In this document: in pieces, positions 1 through 8,307 of the stretch
Position numbering within the stretch: position 1 is the stretch's first letter
Layout of the letters: the number at the start of each line of letters is the position of its first letter
Assembly: GCF_003610695.1 (NCBI RefSeq)
Contig: NZ_RAQH01000009.1
Coordinates: forward strand, 1-64,000
Direction: 5' to 3'
DNA from: Epilithonimonas arachidiradicis
Lineage (GTDB): Bacteria; Bacteroidota; Bacteroidia; Flavobacteriales; Weeksellaceae
DNA length: 64,000 bases
Notes under the pieces: generated by a model
Database searches by the model: none
The model's input: the letters and a program-made list of their open reading frames with translations, nothing else
Told to the model about the DNA's origin: nothing
Made by a program: the position numbers and the translations under genes

Positions 1-276
1 TGCAGCAATATTAAATCTGGCAGCAGCTTGCTTTAGAGAAAGGTTTTGCGACTCAGTCGTTTCCAAAACCCTGAGCTTAAATTTTGCATCATAACTGCGG
101 TTGCTCCTGCGTTGTAACCCCTGAATTCCGTATAAATCATAAAACCTTTTCCATTTGCGAATCATAGACGCATCCAAACCTATTTCCCGAGCCAAAGAGT
201 GCACCGAAAGATTATGTTTTGCAATTCTTTCAATGCAACTCAACTTAAATGATAAACTATATTTTGATATTCCCAT
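1..276 (-). CDS. IS3-family transposase orfA (helix-turn-helix subunit), partial
   Basis: The ORF starts at an ATG (274-276, minus strand), stays open for 92 codons and runs off the left edge. Two helix-turn-helix stretches are visible. The first (about residues 10-45) reads SFKLSCIERIAKHNLSVHSL followed by AREIGLDASMIRKWK. The second contains YDAKFKLRVLE and SLKQAAARFNI. This double HTH is typical of OrfA in IS150-group elements, where it binds the terminal repeats and is completed by a -1 frameshift into the DDE orfB. The end of orfA and the frameshift site are not in the window. Confidence 0.75.
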   Translation of the reverse strand, partial: MGISKYSLSFKLSCIERIAKHNLSVHSLAREIGLDASMIRKWKRFYDLYGIQGLQRRSNRSYDAKFKLRVLETTESQNLSLKQAAARFNIAA

Positions 277-321
277 AAATAAAATGCCCCTAAAAAGTGT
301 CTAACTTTTTGGGGCAGTCCA
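1..321 (-). mobile_element. IS3-family insertion sequence, left part outside window
   Basis: The element is read on the minus strand and its 5' end lies near position 321. The outermost sequence on the minus strand, TGGACTGCCCCAAAAAGTTA, is typical of terminal inverted repeats of the IS150-like IS3 group and starts with the usual TG. A transposase orfA starts 45 bp inside that end. The rest (orfB and the other terminus) is beyond the window, so intactness and target-site duplication cannot be judged. The element stops about 120 bp before the SDR gene, upstream of its putative operator. Confidence 0.75.
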
Positions 322-360
322 ATCTGATGAGGTTTTTTTGTTGAAAACAGATTAATCACA

Positions 361-423
361 GACTTTCAACTACAACAACCCGACTTTTGGCTACACTGTT
401 TTTCTCTGGCTTACAGAACTTTG
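361..423 (+). promoter_or_regulatory. Candidate AraC operator and promoter upstream of SDR
   Basis: Two direct repeats, GACTTTCAACTA (361-372) and GACTTTTGGCTA (382-393), lie 21 bp apart. After a 22-bp gap comes GAACTTTG (416-423), one mismatch from the Bacteroidetes -7 element TAnnTTTG. The 21-bp period, 22-bp gap and RCTA half-site ends match two clearer operators at 53498-53566 and 61129-61197. Assignment rests on this shared architecture, not on any binding data. Confidence 0.45.
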
Positions 424-443
424 CCATATCAAAAATAAAAACA

Positions 444-1220
444 ATGGAACTAAAAAACAGCACTGTTCTCATCACAGGCGGAACCAGCGGAATAGGGTTG
501 GAACTTGTAAAACAATTAACTGAACAAGGCGCAAACATCATTGCCGCTGGACGAAATATTGATGCTTTAAATAATGCGAAAGCAAAATTCCCCAATATCC
601 ATATCTTCCAAAGTGATGTAAGTAATCCGAAAAACATCAAAGAGTTGTTTGATACTGTTACTACGCTTTTCCCGGATTTGAATATCATCATCAACAATGC
701 AGGTTTGATGAGGTTAATTGACTTGCAGGACAGAAGTATTGACCTGGAAAATATCAACCGTGAGATCACAACCAATCTTTCGGGAACGATTCAGATGGTT
801 CATCAGTTTCTTCCACATCTGCTGAAAAAGAAATCTGCAGCTATTGTGAATGTTTCTTCGGGAATTGCTTTTATGTCGTATTCTTCTGCGCCAATTTACA
901 GTGCCGCAAAAGCGGGCGTTCGTGCATACACGCAGGCTTTACGACTGCAGTTGGAGAACACCGATGTCAAAGTTTTTGAGATGATTCCGCCAGGAGTCAA
1001 CACCAATCTGCAGAACGAATGGCCCATAAAACCCAATCCACAAATGATGATGGATGTGGATAAAATGGTAAAAGTCGCAATTCAAGGATTACTGAAAGAC
1101 AAAAAAGAACTGAAACCTCCAATGATTAGCGTAATCAAACTCGCAACCAGGCTTTTCCCCGATATGATGTTGAATGTCGGACATCGCGAATTCAAAAAAA
1201 TTAAAAAGCTTGAAAATTAA
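444..1220 (+). CDS. Short-chain dehydrogenase/reductase (SDR)
   Basis: A 258-residue NAD(P)-dependent oxidoreductase of the classical SDR family. The cofactor motif TGGTSGIG sits near the N terminus, NNAG in the middle and the catalytic YSAAK (YxxxK) around residue 150, with the preceding serine in NVSSG. Length and motifs resemble the DltE/short-chain group; the substrate is unknown. I chose the ATG at 444 because the Rossmann strand follows at once; the in-frame start at 387 overlaps the putative operator. It is followed by a small membrane protein and an AraC regulator on the same strand, an arrangement that suggests a regulator controlling its own redox gene. Confidence 0.9.
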   Translation: MELKNSTVLITGGTSGIGLELVKQLTEQGANIIAAGRNIDALNNAKAKFPNIHIFQSDVSNPKNIKELFDTVTTLFPDLNIIINNAGLMRLIDLQDRSIDLENINREITTNLSGTIQMVHQFLPHLLKKKSAAIVNVSSGIAFMSYSSAPIYSAAKAGVRAYTQALRLQLENTDVKVFEMIPPGVNTNLQNEWPIKPNPQMMMDVDKMVKVAIQGLLKDKKELKPPMISVIKLATRLFPDMMLNVGHREFKKIKKLEN

Positions 1221-1281
1221 AAAGCCGTGGACATTTCTTATTAATATTCATAATAATTTTTAAATTTAAATAAAAAATACA

Positions 1282-1635
1282 ATGATAAAAAGTATAATTT
1301 CTTTGATATTACTGATTGTTTCTGTGATTCTGAATCTTAAGCACGGCTGGGAAAGTCTCAATTATAAAAATAATCCGCAATCTCTTAAAATGATGAACGA
1401 TCTTGGCATCAACGAAACATATATTCCGGTTCTCGGCGTTTCAATAATTTTGATTGCCATTCTATTACTTATCCCGAAAACTTTTTTCTTGGGAAATGTC
1501 CTCAACGCGATGTCAATTGTTTTGATTATGGCTTTGGCAATGAGAGTCGGGAATTTTAAAATGGTGTTAATGGAAATCCCTTTCCTGATGATTCCTTTGG
1601 TAATGATTGGGCTTAGATACCCTTTTAAAAACTGA
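1282..1635 (+). CDS. Small four-helix membrane protein
   Basis: A 117-residue hydrophobic protein with about four predicted transmembrane segments (roughly residues 4-20, 48-65, 70-90 and 95-112). The conserved-looking HGWESL stretch follows the first helix. It resembles small DoxX-like or uncharacterised integral membrane proteins often found next to AraC regulators, but I see no diagnostic motif. It lies 61 bp after the SDR and 5 bp before the AraC gene, so it is probably co-transcribed with the latter. Function unknown. Confidence 0.75.
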   Translation: MIKSIISLILLIVSVILNLKHGWESLNYKNNPQSLKMMNDLGINETYIPVLGVSIILIAILLLIPKTFFLGNVLNAMSIVLIMALAMRVGNFKMVLMEIPFLMIPLVMIGLRYPFKN

Positions 1636-1640
1636 TTATT

Positions 1641-2555
1641 ATGAATTCCAAACCCATTCGTTTTAAAACCATTACGGAAGCGCATCGTGCATTTGGTTTG
1701 CCAAGCCCGGAACATCCATTGATAAGTGTTTTGAATTATGCTGACTTAAATGTTCCGACTAACGGCGGTGAAATCACTGCGACATTCGATTTCTATTATA
1801 TTTCGCTCAAAAAAGGTTTTACCAACAAGCTTTTTTATGGCCAGCAGACTTATGATTTTGATGAAGGAATGTTGTATTTTGTTGGGCCGAATCAGGTTTT
1901 GAGAGGAGCCGGGCCGGAACCGGATGACGATCTTTCCGGCTGGGTTTTGCTCATCCATCCCGACTTTCTCTGGGGAACTTCTTTGGCAAAAACAATTAAA
2001 AAGTATGAGTTTTTCGGCTATTCTGTGAATGAAGCATTATTCCTCTCAGAAAAAGAAAAAAATATTCTGAACGGGATTGTTGACATTATCCAGAACGAAT
2101 ATCAGTCGAATATCGACAAATTCAGTCAGGATATTATGATTTCGCATCTGGAAACTCTGCTCAATTATTCTGAAAGGTTTTATCAAAGACAGTTTCTAAC
2201 CAGAAAGAAGAGCAGTCACAAAATTCTGGAACAGATGGAAGAGCTTCTGCAGAATTATTTTAATGATGAAGACTTAGTTTCCAGAGGTTTACCAAGCGTT
2301 CAGTTTGTCGCAGATTCACTTCACATCTCTGTAAAATATCTGGGAAGCCTCTTGAAACAGTTGACCGGTCAGACCACGCAGCAGCACATTCACGAAAAAT
2401 TAATAGAAAAAGCCAAAGAAAAACTTTCGACCACAGAATTATCAGTAAGTGAAATTGCTTACGAGCTCGGTTTTGAACATTCGCAAAGCTTTAGTAAGCT
2501 GTTCAAAAGTAAAACTAATCAAAGCCCGCTGGAGTTTCGTGCGGCTTTTAATTAA
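1641..2555 (+). CDS. AraC-family transcriptional regulator
   Basis: A 304-residue regulator. The N-terminal half (residues 1-190) is a cupin-like sensor domain with the signature HPLISVLNY and later NQVL...HPDFLWG. The C-terminal ~100 residues carry the two AraC helix-turn-helix motifs, ending in VSEIAYELGFEHSQSFSKLF. The N-terminal domain aligns by eye with the regulators at 51097, 55804 and 59103 in this window, so these are paralogues. It starts 5 bp after the membrane protein. Likely target: the upstream SDR, whose promoter holds two 21-bp-spaced direct repeats. The ligand is unknown. Confidence 0.92.
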   Translation: MNSKPIRFKTITEAHRAFGLPSPEHPLISVLNYADLNVPTNGGEITATFDFYYISLKKGFTNKLFYGQQTYDFDEGMLYFVGPNQVLRGAGPEPDDDLSGWVLLIHPDFLWGTSLAKTIKKYEFFGYSVNEALFLSEKEKNILNGIVDIIQNEYQSNIDKFSQDIMISHLETLLNYSERFYQRQFLTRKKSSHKILEQMEELLQNYFNDEDLVSRGLPSVQFVADSLHISVKYLGSLLKQLTGQTTQQHIHEKLIEKAKEKLSTTELSVSEIAYELGFEHSQSFSKLFKSKTNQSPLEFRAAFN

Positions 2556-3404
2556 TCAAATCTTGAAATAAGGCTCATTAAAATATTGGCTCGGTTTGAT
2601 GTAAATCATCTGTTTTTCCGCATCAAAAATCCAATTGAACCTCCTAATCAAATCGGCGCCAAAATAACTGACTTTTTGCGTTTTGATATCTCCTGCGAAA
2701 AAGCCGGCAGAAACATCTTTCAGGCTGATGTCCGTAATGATTAGCTCAGGTAAAATCCCTTGTTTTGTAATCACGCTTTTCCCCGCAGAATTTTTCAGCG
2801 TTTTTTCACCGGTTACTTTTAATTTTTGATTCAAATCTCTGGCATCCGCAATAGTGTTACTGTACAGCAATCCACCGGAATAGCCGGATTGCAAAAGAAA
2901 ACTGGCTTCAAAAGATTCTGCTCCGATTCTGTTATCACAGGCCAGGAAAATCTGTCCTTCTTTGGTGGAAGTGTAGGAAACCTCTTTGTATCCGGTTAAA
3001 TCAGGGAGTTGGTCGTAGATAACAAATTGGCTGTTGTCAAAATCGATTTGATACGTTTTTCCTTTGAAAATTGCGGTTCCGATTTTTCCGTCTGCTTCTG
3101 GTCCGGTCAATTCATTGTCATAGAATTTGACATTATTCCATTGCAGATTTCCGATTTTGACCGAATTATTTTCACTGACGTCATTTTTAAAAACAATGCT
3201 TTTTGCAGGTCTCAATCTTTCTGGAGAAATAGAAGCATCTTGCATTGCAATTTGGAACATCAGATCCAGAGAATCCTTCTCATTGACCACAGTTTTTACA
3301 ATGATATTATTGTACTTAGTAATTCTGAAAGGAATAATTTCTTGAGCGTTTAGAGCAATTGTGAAGACAGTACAGATGATTGCTATTGTATTTTTGATGA
3401 TCAT
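2556..3404 (-). CDS. Exported retropepsin-like protein, catalytic Asp not evident
   Basis: A 282-residue protein with a signal peptide (about 1-20, ending LNAQ). Overall layout matches Bacteroidetes retropepsin-like aspartic proteases: two related beta lobes and a C-terminal FGADLIRRFNWIFDAEKQMIYIKP stretch, where the family has an lGxdxlxxfxviiD...iyLkP block. The places where DTG/DSG should be read LMFQIAMQD and LLQSGYSGG, so the aspartates appear replaced. It may be a non-catalytic binding protein. Its stop abuts the convergent AraC stop with no gap. Confidence 0.55.
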   Translation of the reverse strand: MIIKNTIAIICTVFTIALNAQEIIPFRITKYNNIIVKTVVNEKDSLDLMFQIAMQDASISPERLRPAKSIVFKNDVSENNSVKIGNLQWNNVKFYDNELTGPEADGKIGTAIFKGKTYQIDFDNSQFVIYDQLPDLTGYKEVSYTSTKEGQIFLACDNRIGAESFEASFLLQSGYSGGLLYSNTIADARDLNQKLKVTGEKTLKNSAGKSVITKQGILPELIITDISLKDVSAGFFAGDIKTQKVSYFGADLIRRFNWIFDAEKQMIYIKPSQYFNEPYFKI

Positions 3405-3474
3405 AATTTTGTTTTCATAGTTTGTTTCTCAAATTTAATAAAATAGCTTTACTTTGAATAAATAATCTCTGCCG

Positions 3475-3990
3475 ATGTTGGAATTTTTACAAAACGAACT
3501 GTTTTGGGAAACCAAAAATTTTAAACGGAATGAATTTCTCAAAACCTCAGGAACTATTGACACTAATGTCTATTTTGTAGAAGAGGGAAGTGTCCGGATT
3601 TTTATCGAAGATGAGGATGAAGAACGGATTATTCGATTTGGATATAAAGACAATATCATTGTTTCATTGGATTCTTTTTTGTCAGATAAACCTTCGGAGT
3701 TTTATATTCAGGCTATCAAAGCTTCAACGGTAAAGGTGGCTTCCAAAAATGATTTTTATGAATTTATCAATTCCAGTAATGAGAATCTGAAATTATGGAA
3801 TTCGATTCTGGAAGATCTGGTTTTGCAGCAGATGGAGCGTGAAAAAGATTTGTTGTACAGTTCTCCAAAAATCCGCTATGAAAGAGTGCTGAAACGCAGT
3901 CCGAAATTATTCCAAGAAATCCCGAATAAATATATTGCCAACTATCTCAGGATGTCGCCGGAAACCTTGTCGAGACTGAAAAAATCTTGA
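3475..3990 (+). CDS. Crp/Fnr-family transcriptional regulator
   Basis: A 171-residue protein with an N-terminal cyclic-nucleotide-binding beta-roll (about 15-110, with TNVYFVEEGSVRIF and IIRFGYKDNIIVS). It ends in a short DNA-binding region, YIANYLRMSPETLSRLKK. No FNR cysteine cluster and no clear cAMP-binding RxS motif, so the ligand is open. This compact Crp-like form is common in Flavobacteria and often sits alone. It is divergent from the retropepsin-like gene across a 70-bp spacer, in which TTACTTTG (one mismatch to TAnnTTTG) lies shortly before the ATG. Confidence 0.85.
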   Translation: MLEFLQNELFWETKNFKRNEFLKTSGTIDTNVYFVEEGSVRIFIEDEDEERIIRFGYKDNIIVSLDSFLSDKPSEFYIQAIKASTVKVASKNDFYEFINSSNENLKLWNSILEDLVLQQMEREKDLLYSSPKIRYERVLKRSPKLFQEIPNKYIANYLRMSPETLSRLKKS

Positions 3991-4045
3991 CTTCAATCAA
4001 TCTTTTTATCAATGAAGTTTTAGACTTTTGTGAAAAATTTTGACG

Positions 4046-4597
4046 ATGACAATTCCAATTAATCAATTATTTAGCGAACTTAAAATCATTACAGAAAATA
4101 ATATTGAATTTGCTGAATCACTACTTAATCAAAATAATGAAACTCTGAATTTTCGAGCGTCAGAAGACAGCTGGAGTATTTTGGAATGTCTGGAACATCT
4201 TAATTTTTACGGACTATTCTACCTTCCTGAAATTGAAAATCGAATCCTTGAAACCCGATTCCAAGAAACTAAATCAGAGTTTAAAAGTGGAATTTTAGGG
4301 AATTATTTTGCCAATATGATGCTTCCGAAAGAGAAACTCAATAAGATGAAAACTTTGAAAATATCCAATCCAATTCATCAACAATTGAATCGATCGGTTA
4401 TCAACGAATTCATTAATCAACAAAATAAAATGCTGGAACTTCTCGAGAAAGCAAAAACCGTTGATTTAGAAAAAACGAAAACTTCAATCAGTATTTCAAA
4501 ATGGATTAAACTGAAATTAGGCGATACTTTCCGATTTGTGATTTATCATAATCGGAGACATATCAAACAAGCGGAAAATGTTCTGAACAATATTTAG
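4046..4597 (+). CDS. DinB-like domain protein
   Basis: About 183 residues with the four-helix DinB/YfiT-like fold signature: an N-terminal helix, WSILECLEHLNFY (metal-site histidine near residue 49) and a C-terminal FRFVIYHNRRHIKQAENVL containing the HxxxH pair. Such proteins are putative metal-dependent transferases, some using bacillithiol or mycothiol; the Flavobacterial members are uncharacterised. An in-frame TTG lies two codons upstream, but I prefer the ATG at 4046. Alone after the Crp-like gene, convergent with the next gene. Confidence 0.8.
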   Translation: MTIPINQLFSELKIITENNIEFAESLLNQNNETLNFRASEDSWSILECLEHLNFYGLFYLPEIENRILETRFQETKSEFKSGILGNYFANMMLPKEKLNKMKTLKISNPIHQQLNRSVINEFINQQNKMLELLEKAKTVDLEKTKTSISISKWIKLKLGDTFRFVIYHNRRHIKQAENVLNNI

Positions 4598-4616
4598 ATT
4601 AAGACAAATCGATTAA

Positions 4617-5405
4617 TTATTCTTGTAATCTAATAATGTAATCTTGGTAGATTTTTTGAAAATCAGCTAAGGTTGCTTTTCCAGATTTGATAATTTTTCC
4701 GTTTTTGTAGATGTTGTAAGAATTGATTTCTTGGGCGTTTTTATTTTGATAATCCAAAGTAATTCCGTCAGAAATTATTCCCGATTCATTGGTTTTTAAA
4801 TAGGTCAAGGCTTTTGGCGCCAACTTTTCTGCATAACTGGCGTAAAACAATTTCAAAAGCGCATCTTCTTCACTGAAAAAATCGCCTATGCTTTCAAAAA
4901 TCGAATCTAAGTTATCCAAGTCAGGACGGATATTCAATCCATAAAAAAGTTTGAATGTTTTGTCCGGATTATCATCACCAAAAACCTCATAATTGGTTTT
5001 GATACTTACATTTTGGATCATATTATTTGACAGAGAACGAGTAATCGTTGTATTTTTCGGTAACTGGTTGATGTCAAAATCAATACTTTCTACAACAATT
5101 GCTGGTTTGTTCTTGTAGAAAAAAGTTCTGACCTGTTTTTTATTTTTTAGTTCGATTTTGATGACAGAATTTTCGTCTGCCGCATTTGTAATTTTGATTT
5201 CGTTATCTTGCCTGGCAAAAATAAGAGCGTTACCATAATTGACGGCGTACATCATGACGACGATGCTGTCCAGCTTTCCGTTTTTATATTTTTTGAACGT
5301 GCTGCCTCTTTCGATTTTCGTTTCTTTATAATCTGGCGAATCAAGATTCTGTCCGAAAAATAATGAAGCCATCAAAATATTAATGATTGAAAATATGTTT
5401 TTCAT
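4617..5405 (-). CDS. Exported protein of unknown function
   Basis: A 262-residue protein with a signal peptide (about residues 1-18, ending FFGQ). The body is rich in charged and beta-forming segments with no motif I recognise. The C terminus has SYNIYKNGKIIKSGKATL followed by a helical tail ending LQE. No membrane anchor or lipobox is apparent. It is preceded by the methyltransferase on the same strand, 29 bp away, but has its own -7-like element (TAATTTTG, minus strand 5430-5437), so it is probably transcribed separately. Confidence 0.6.
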   Translation of the reverse strand: MKNIFSIINILMASLFFGQNLDSPDYKETKIERGSTFKKYKNGKLDSIVVMMYAVNYGNALIFARQDNEIKITNAADENSVIKIELKNKKQVRTFFYKNKPAIVVESIDFDINQLPKNTTITRSLSNNMIQNVSIKTNYEVFGDDNPDKTFKLFYGLNIRPDLDNLDSIFESIGDFFSEEDALLKLFYASYAEKLAPKALTYLKTNESGIISDGITLDYQNKNAQEINSYNIYKNGKIIKSGKATLADFQKIYQDYIIRLQE

Positions 5406-5429
5406 ACGGTTTTATGTTGCTTCAAGATA

Positions 5430-5437
5430 CAAAATTA
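5430..5437 (-). promoter_or_regulatory. Promoter -7 element (TAATTTTG)
   Basis: On the minus strand this reads TAATTTTG, a full match to TAnnTTTG. It lies about 25 bp before the ATG of the exported protein and overlaps the end of the methyltransferase gene. No convincing -33 TTTG partner was checked beyond the adjacent sequence. Confidence 0.4.
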
Positions 5438-7024
5438 TCGCTTCAAAAGATTGATGCTCACGGTTGCTAATTCAGAATCAGGGAATTTCTTGAAGAGATT
5501 CGTGTCGGGTTCCAATCCGGATTCTTTGCAAATCCTATGAAAAACATCCACTTCTACAATATATTGGTCAGAAAATCCGTGTGTTGCATCGTAAGCTGTT
5601 GCTGCGGTTAGTCCCAAATTTTTCGAAGTGATTTTTGGCGAAAGCGTGTGTAATTCGATCAACAATAATCCAAATTTTTCAACATAAGGTGTCCATTTTT
5701 TGAGATGATTCAGAAGATTTTCCTCTACATCTTTGTTGGATAATCGTTTTCCACGAAAGGCAAAAGCGCCTGTTGACGTGCTGATTCTGTTAGAATTAAT
5801 ATCCGAAACATCTTCCCAAATCCTGTTGTGATCCAGGAAAGTTCGGATGTTGAGCAAATCTCCTAATTCAATATTATAATCGAATTGTAAATCTTCTGCC
5901 AGTTGTTTTGGATTGCCGATGTCGCCCCAAATCACTTTGGCCCAAATATCATTTTTGATGAGATTGGCTCTCGTGACTTTCAGCGCTGCTTGGTTGTAAT
6001 CTGCACCAACCAGAAATAACGGATGTTCTTCTAAATGTTTTCCACGCAGAGTCTGTCTTTCTATAATCTCGTAAAGATGTTGTAATAGCGCACCATTGCC
6101 ACAACCCATATCCAGAATTCCTTTTGGCTGCTCATTTAATGGACGATTGAAAATCTCTATGATAAACTCATCAATCACTTTAAAGTAAGTCAAATGTGCG
6201 CCACCACTTCCCCAGACATTCATTTCTCGGTTCACGTGGATTTCGTCTTCGCCATCTTCGATTTCCCGGATTTCTGAAGCTTTTCCGAAAATCAATTGAT
6301 TCAGTTTTGAGAACATCGGAAGATAAGAAACCGTTACTCCATAGGCCGTTGCGCGTCTTGCAAAAAATAGTCCTGTTTCAGTGAATTGAAAGTTTTTACC
6401 TTTCTTCGAAAACCAACCAAGTTCAGAAAGATAATCAAGGATTTTTCCAAAATATTCTGGATTTTTATGGAATTCTTCTGCACTGAAACTTGCTTCCATA
6501 AAGTATTTGTGAAACATTCCGCTCATTCCTAGTTTGATGATGATTGGTCCGACCAAAGCACCTTCTATATGTTTTTGGATTTGATAATTGAGGGAAGCTT
6601 CGTCTTCGGTTTCATTCAGAAAAGATTTATACTTCTCAAAAATCTGAATCCATTTTTTGCAAAGATCTTCGGTCAGCTCTTTGGAATTAATAACATCAAA
6701 ATCTGCCAAAAACTCTGCTAAATCAACATAAGTATTTTGATGAGAAAATGCTTCTGCTGTTTTATCATTCTTCGAAATTTTGACAATATTAGATTCGTTA
6801 TTCAAATCATAATTCAGGAAACCTTGGGAAGCCAAAACCCGCAAAGCCACATTCAGATAACCTTCGTTAGCTTCAAATTTTTCATTGATTTCGGAAAGTT
6901 CCAGGTTATCATTAGCTAAAATAAAATCCAATACTTTTTTCTTTGACAAAGCCGAAATAACTGGCGCTGTAACAATCCCGTCGAGATGTCTGAAAATAGA
7001 TTCACGAAGTTTTCTCTTATCCAT
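5435..7024 (-). CDS. Large class I SAM-dependent methyltransferase
   Basis: A 529-residue protein. Residues 1-90 form a winged-helix-like N-terminal region (VLDFILANDNLELSEINEKF). A helical insert spans the middle. The SAM-binding Rossmann motif ILDMGCGNGALL lies near residue 305, followed by an acidic loop (LVGADYNQAALKV). This is far longer than a simple methyltransferase; the layout of an N-terminal dimerisation/winged-helix domain plus SAM domain resembles O-methyltransferases and AprA-type methyltransferases of natural-product pathways. No biosynthetic genes are adjacent, so the substrate is unknown. Confidence 0.75.
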   Translation of the reverse strand: MDKRKLRESIFRHLDGIVTAPVISALSKKKVLDFILANDNLELSEINEKFEANEGYLNVALRVLASQGFLNYDLNNESNIVKISKNDKTAEAFSHQNTYVDLAEFLADFDVINSKELTEDLCKKWIQIFEKYKSFLNETEDEASLNYQIQKHIEGALVGPIIIKLGMSGMFHKYFMEASFSAEEFHKNPEYFGKILDYLSELGWFSKKGKNFQFTETGLFFARRATAYGVTVSYLPMFSKLNQLIFGKASEIREIEDGEDEIHVNREMNVWGSGGAHLTYFKVIDEFIIEIFNRPLNEQPKGILDMGCGNGALLQHLYEIIERQTLRGKHLEEHPLFLVGADYNQAALKVTRANLIKNDIWAKVIWGDIGNPKQLAEDLQFDYNIELGDLLNIRTFLDHNRIWEDVSDINSNRISTSTGAFAFRGKRLSNKDVEENLLNHLKKWTPYVEKFGLLLIELHTLSPKITSKNLGLTAATAYDATHGFSDQYIVEVDVFHRICKESGLEPDTNLFKKFPDSELATVSINLLKR

Positions 7025-7129
7025 AAAACTGTTGATTTTGTGTTTTGGAAGATAAAAATTTTCCTTTAAATCTTAATAAAGAAAAAATACTTGTTCATTT
7101 TTCGGTTGTTGACTGATTACGAAAACGAT

Positions 7130-7137
7130 TAAATTTG
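7130..7137 (+). promoter_or_regulatory. ada promoter -7 element (TAAATTTG)
   Basis: TAAATTTG matches TAnnTTTG exactly, with a TTG at 7109-7111 about 18 bp upstream as a -33 partner. Transcription would start near 7142, which excludes the upstream in-frame ATG at 7135 and supports translation from 7159. Confidence 0.6.
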
Positions 7138-7158
7138 TATCATTCAAGACAATCAATT

Positions 7159-8202
7159 ATGGAATTGAGCAACGAAATAATGTATCAGGCATCTTTTGAG
7201 AAAAATCCCGAATTCGAAGGGGTTTTTTGGATGGGCGTTAAGACCACGGGGATTTTCTGCCGTCCCACTTGTACTGCAAGAAAACCGAAACCGGAGAATG
7301 TCGAGTTTTTTGACAATACAAAAGATGCTATTCTGAAAGGTTACAGACCTTGCAAAGTTTGCAAACCGCTGGAAAATCCGGATGAAACACCTGAGGAAAT
7401 CCAGAAACTGATGGAAGAATTATCTGCTGACCCAAGTTTGAAATTCAAAGATGTTGATTTGGTTGAAAGAGGGTTGCAGCCTGCTACTGTGAAACGTTGG
7501 TTTCTGAAGCATCACGGGATGACTTTTCACGCTTTTCAAAGGATGTTCAAAATCAATTCTGCTTTTAAGAAGCTTCAGCAAGGTGAACATGTTTTGGATG
7601 TGGCTTTGGATAATGGTTATGAAAGTTTGAGTGGCTTCAGTGATAGTTTCAAATCAATCATCGGAACTTCTCCAAAAAATTCGAAAATGGAAAAAATTGT
7701 TGACCTCAAAAGAATCGAAACACCCTTGGGGACAATGATTGCCTGTGCGAACGAAAACGGAATCTGTATGCTGGAATTCTCCGATAGAAAATCATTAACC
7801 AAAGAATTGGAAGAAATCTCAAGATATTTTAACGCTAATGTTGTGCAGGGCGAAAATCCTCATTTCAAAACTTTGGAAAAAGAATTAGAAGAATATTTTG
7901 AGGGAAAAAGATTAAACTTTACAGTTCCGCTTGCTCCGGTCGGAACAGATTTTCAGAAGAATGTTTGGGAAATCCTGAGAACCATTCCTTACGGAACGAC
8001 CAGAAGTTACCAGCAACAGGCCGATATTCTTGGAAATCCGAAGGCGGTGAGAGCTGTTGCCAATGCGAACGGACTTAATAAAATTTCAATCATCATTCCT
8101 TGTCACAGAGTGATTGGAACTAATGGAACTTTAACTGGTTATGGTGGTGGAATCTGGCGAAAACAAAAGCTGTTGGAACTGGAAAAAGCGATACTATTTT
8201 AG
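7159..8202 (+). CDS. ada: Bifunctional DNA repair methyltransferase/activator Ada
   Basis: A 347-residue three-part protein. The N-terminal Ada zinc domain (residues 1-70) has four cysteines (34, 38, 65, 68) in GIFCRPTC and YRPCKVC; one of these accepts methyl groups from phosphotriesters. An AraC-like DNA-binding region follows (about 80-180). The C-terminal O6-methylguanine-DNA methyltransferase domain has the active site IIPCHRVIG with Cys315. All catalytic cysteines are present, so both repair and self-activation should work. Start chosen by the promoter position and homologous length. Stands alone, as ada often does in Bacteroidetes. Confidence 0.95.
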   Translation: MELSNEIMYQASFEKNPEFEGVFWMGVKTTGIFCRPTCTARKPKPENVEFFDNTKDAILKGYRPCKVCKPLENPDETPEEIQKLMEELSADPSLKFKDVDLVERGLQPATVKRWFLKHHGMTFHAFQRMFKINSAFKKLQQGEHVLDVALDNGYESLSGFSDSFKSIIGTSPKNSKMEKIVDLKRIETPLGTMIACANENGICMLEFSDRKSLTKELEEISRYFNANVVQGENPHFKTLEKELEEYFEGKRLNFTVPLAPVGTDFQKNVWEILRTIPYGTTRSYQQQADILGNPKAVRAVANANGLNKISIIIPCHRVIGTNGTLTGYGGGIWRKQKLLELEKAILF

Positions 8203-8204
8203 GA

Positions 8205-8229
8205 GGTTTCGAGATCCTCAGCCTGACAA
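8205..8229 (+). repeat. 25-bp dispersed intergenic repeat, copy 1
   Basis: The segment begins GGTTTCGAGATCCTCAGCC and ends TGACAA. Near-copies lie at 8693-8717 (three differences) and 26226-26250. All three are intergenic, directly downstream of a stop codon or shortly after it. No strong secondary structure was seen. Confidence 0.6.
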
Positions 8230-8307
8230 ATAATATCTCGCAGATTAAACTGATTTTGCAGATTGATTAAAAATCAGCTTAATTTGCTAAATCAGCGAGA
8301 CTTTAAA

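Noticed and set aside
1055-1063. Perfect DnaA box TGTGGATAA
   Set aside because: Isolated inside the SDR gene; another lies in the beta-helix gene near 23298. No cluster of boxes was seen next to dnaA, so no origin is called.
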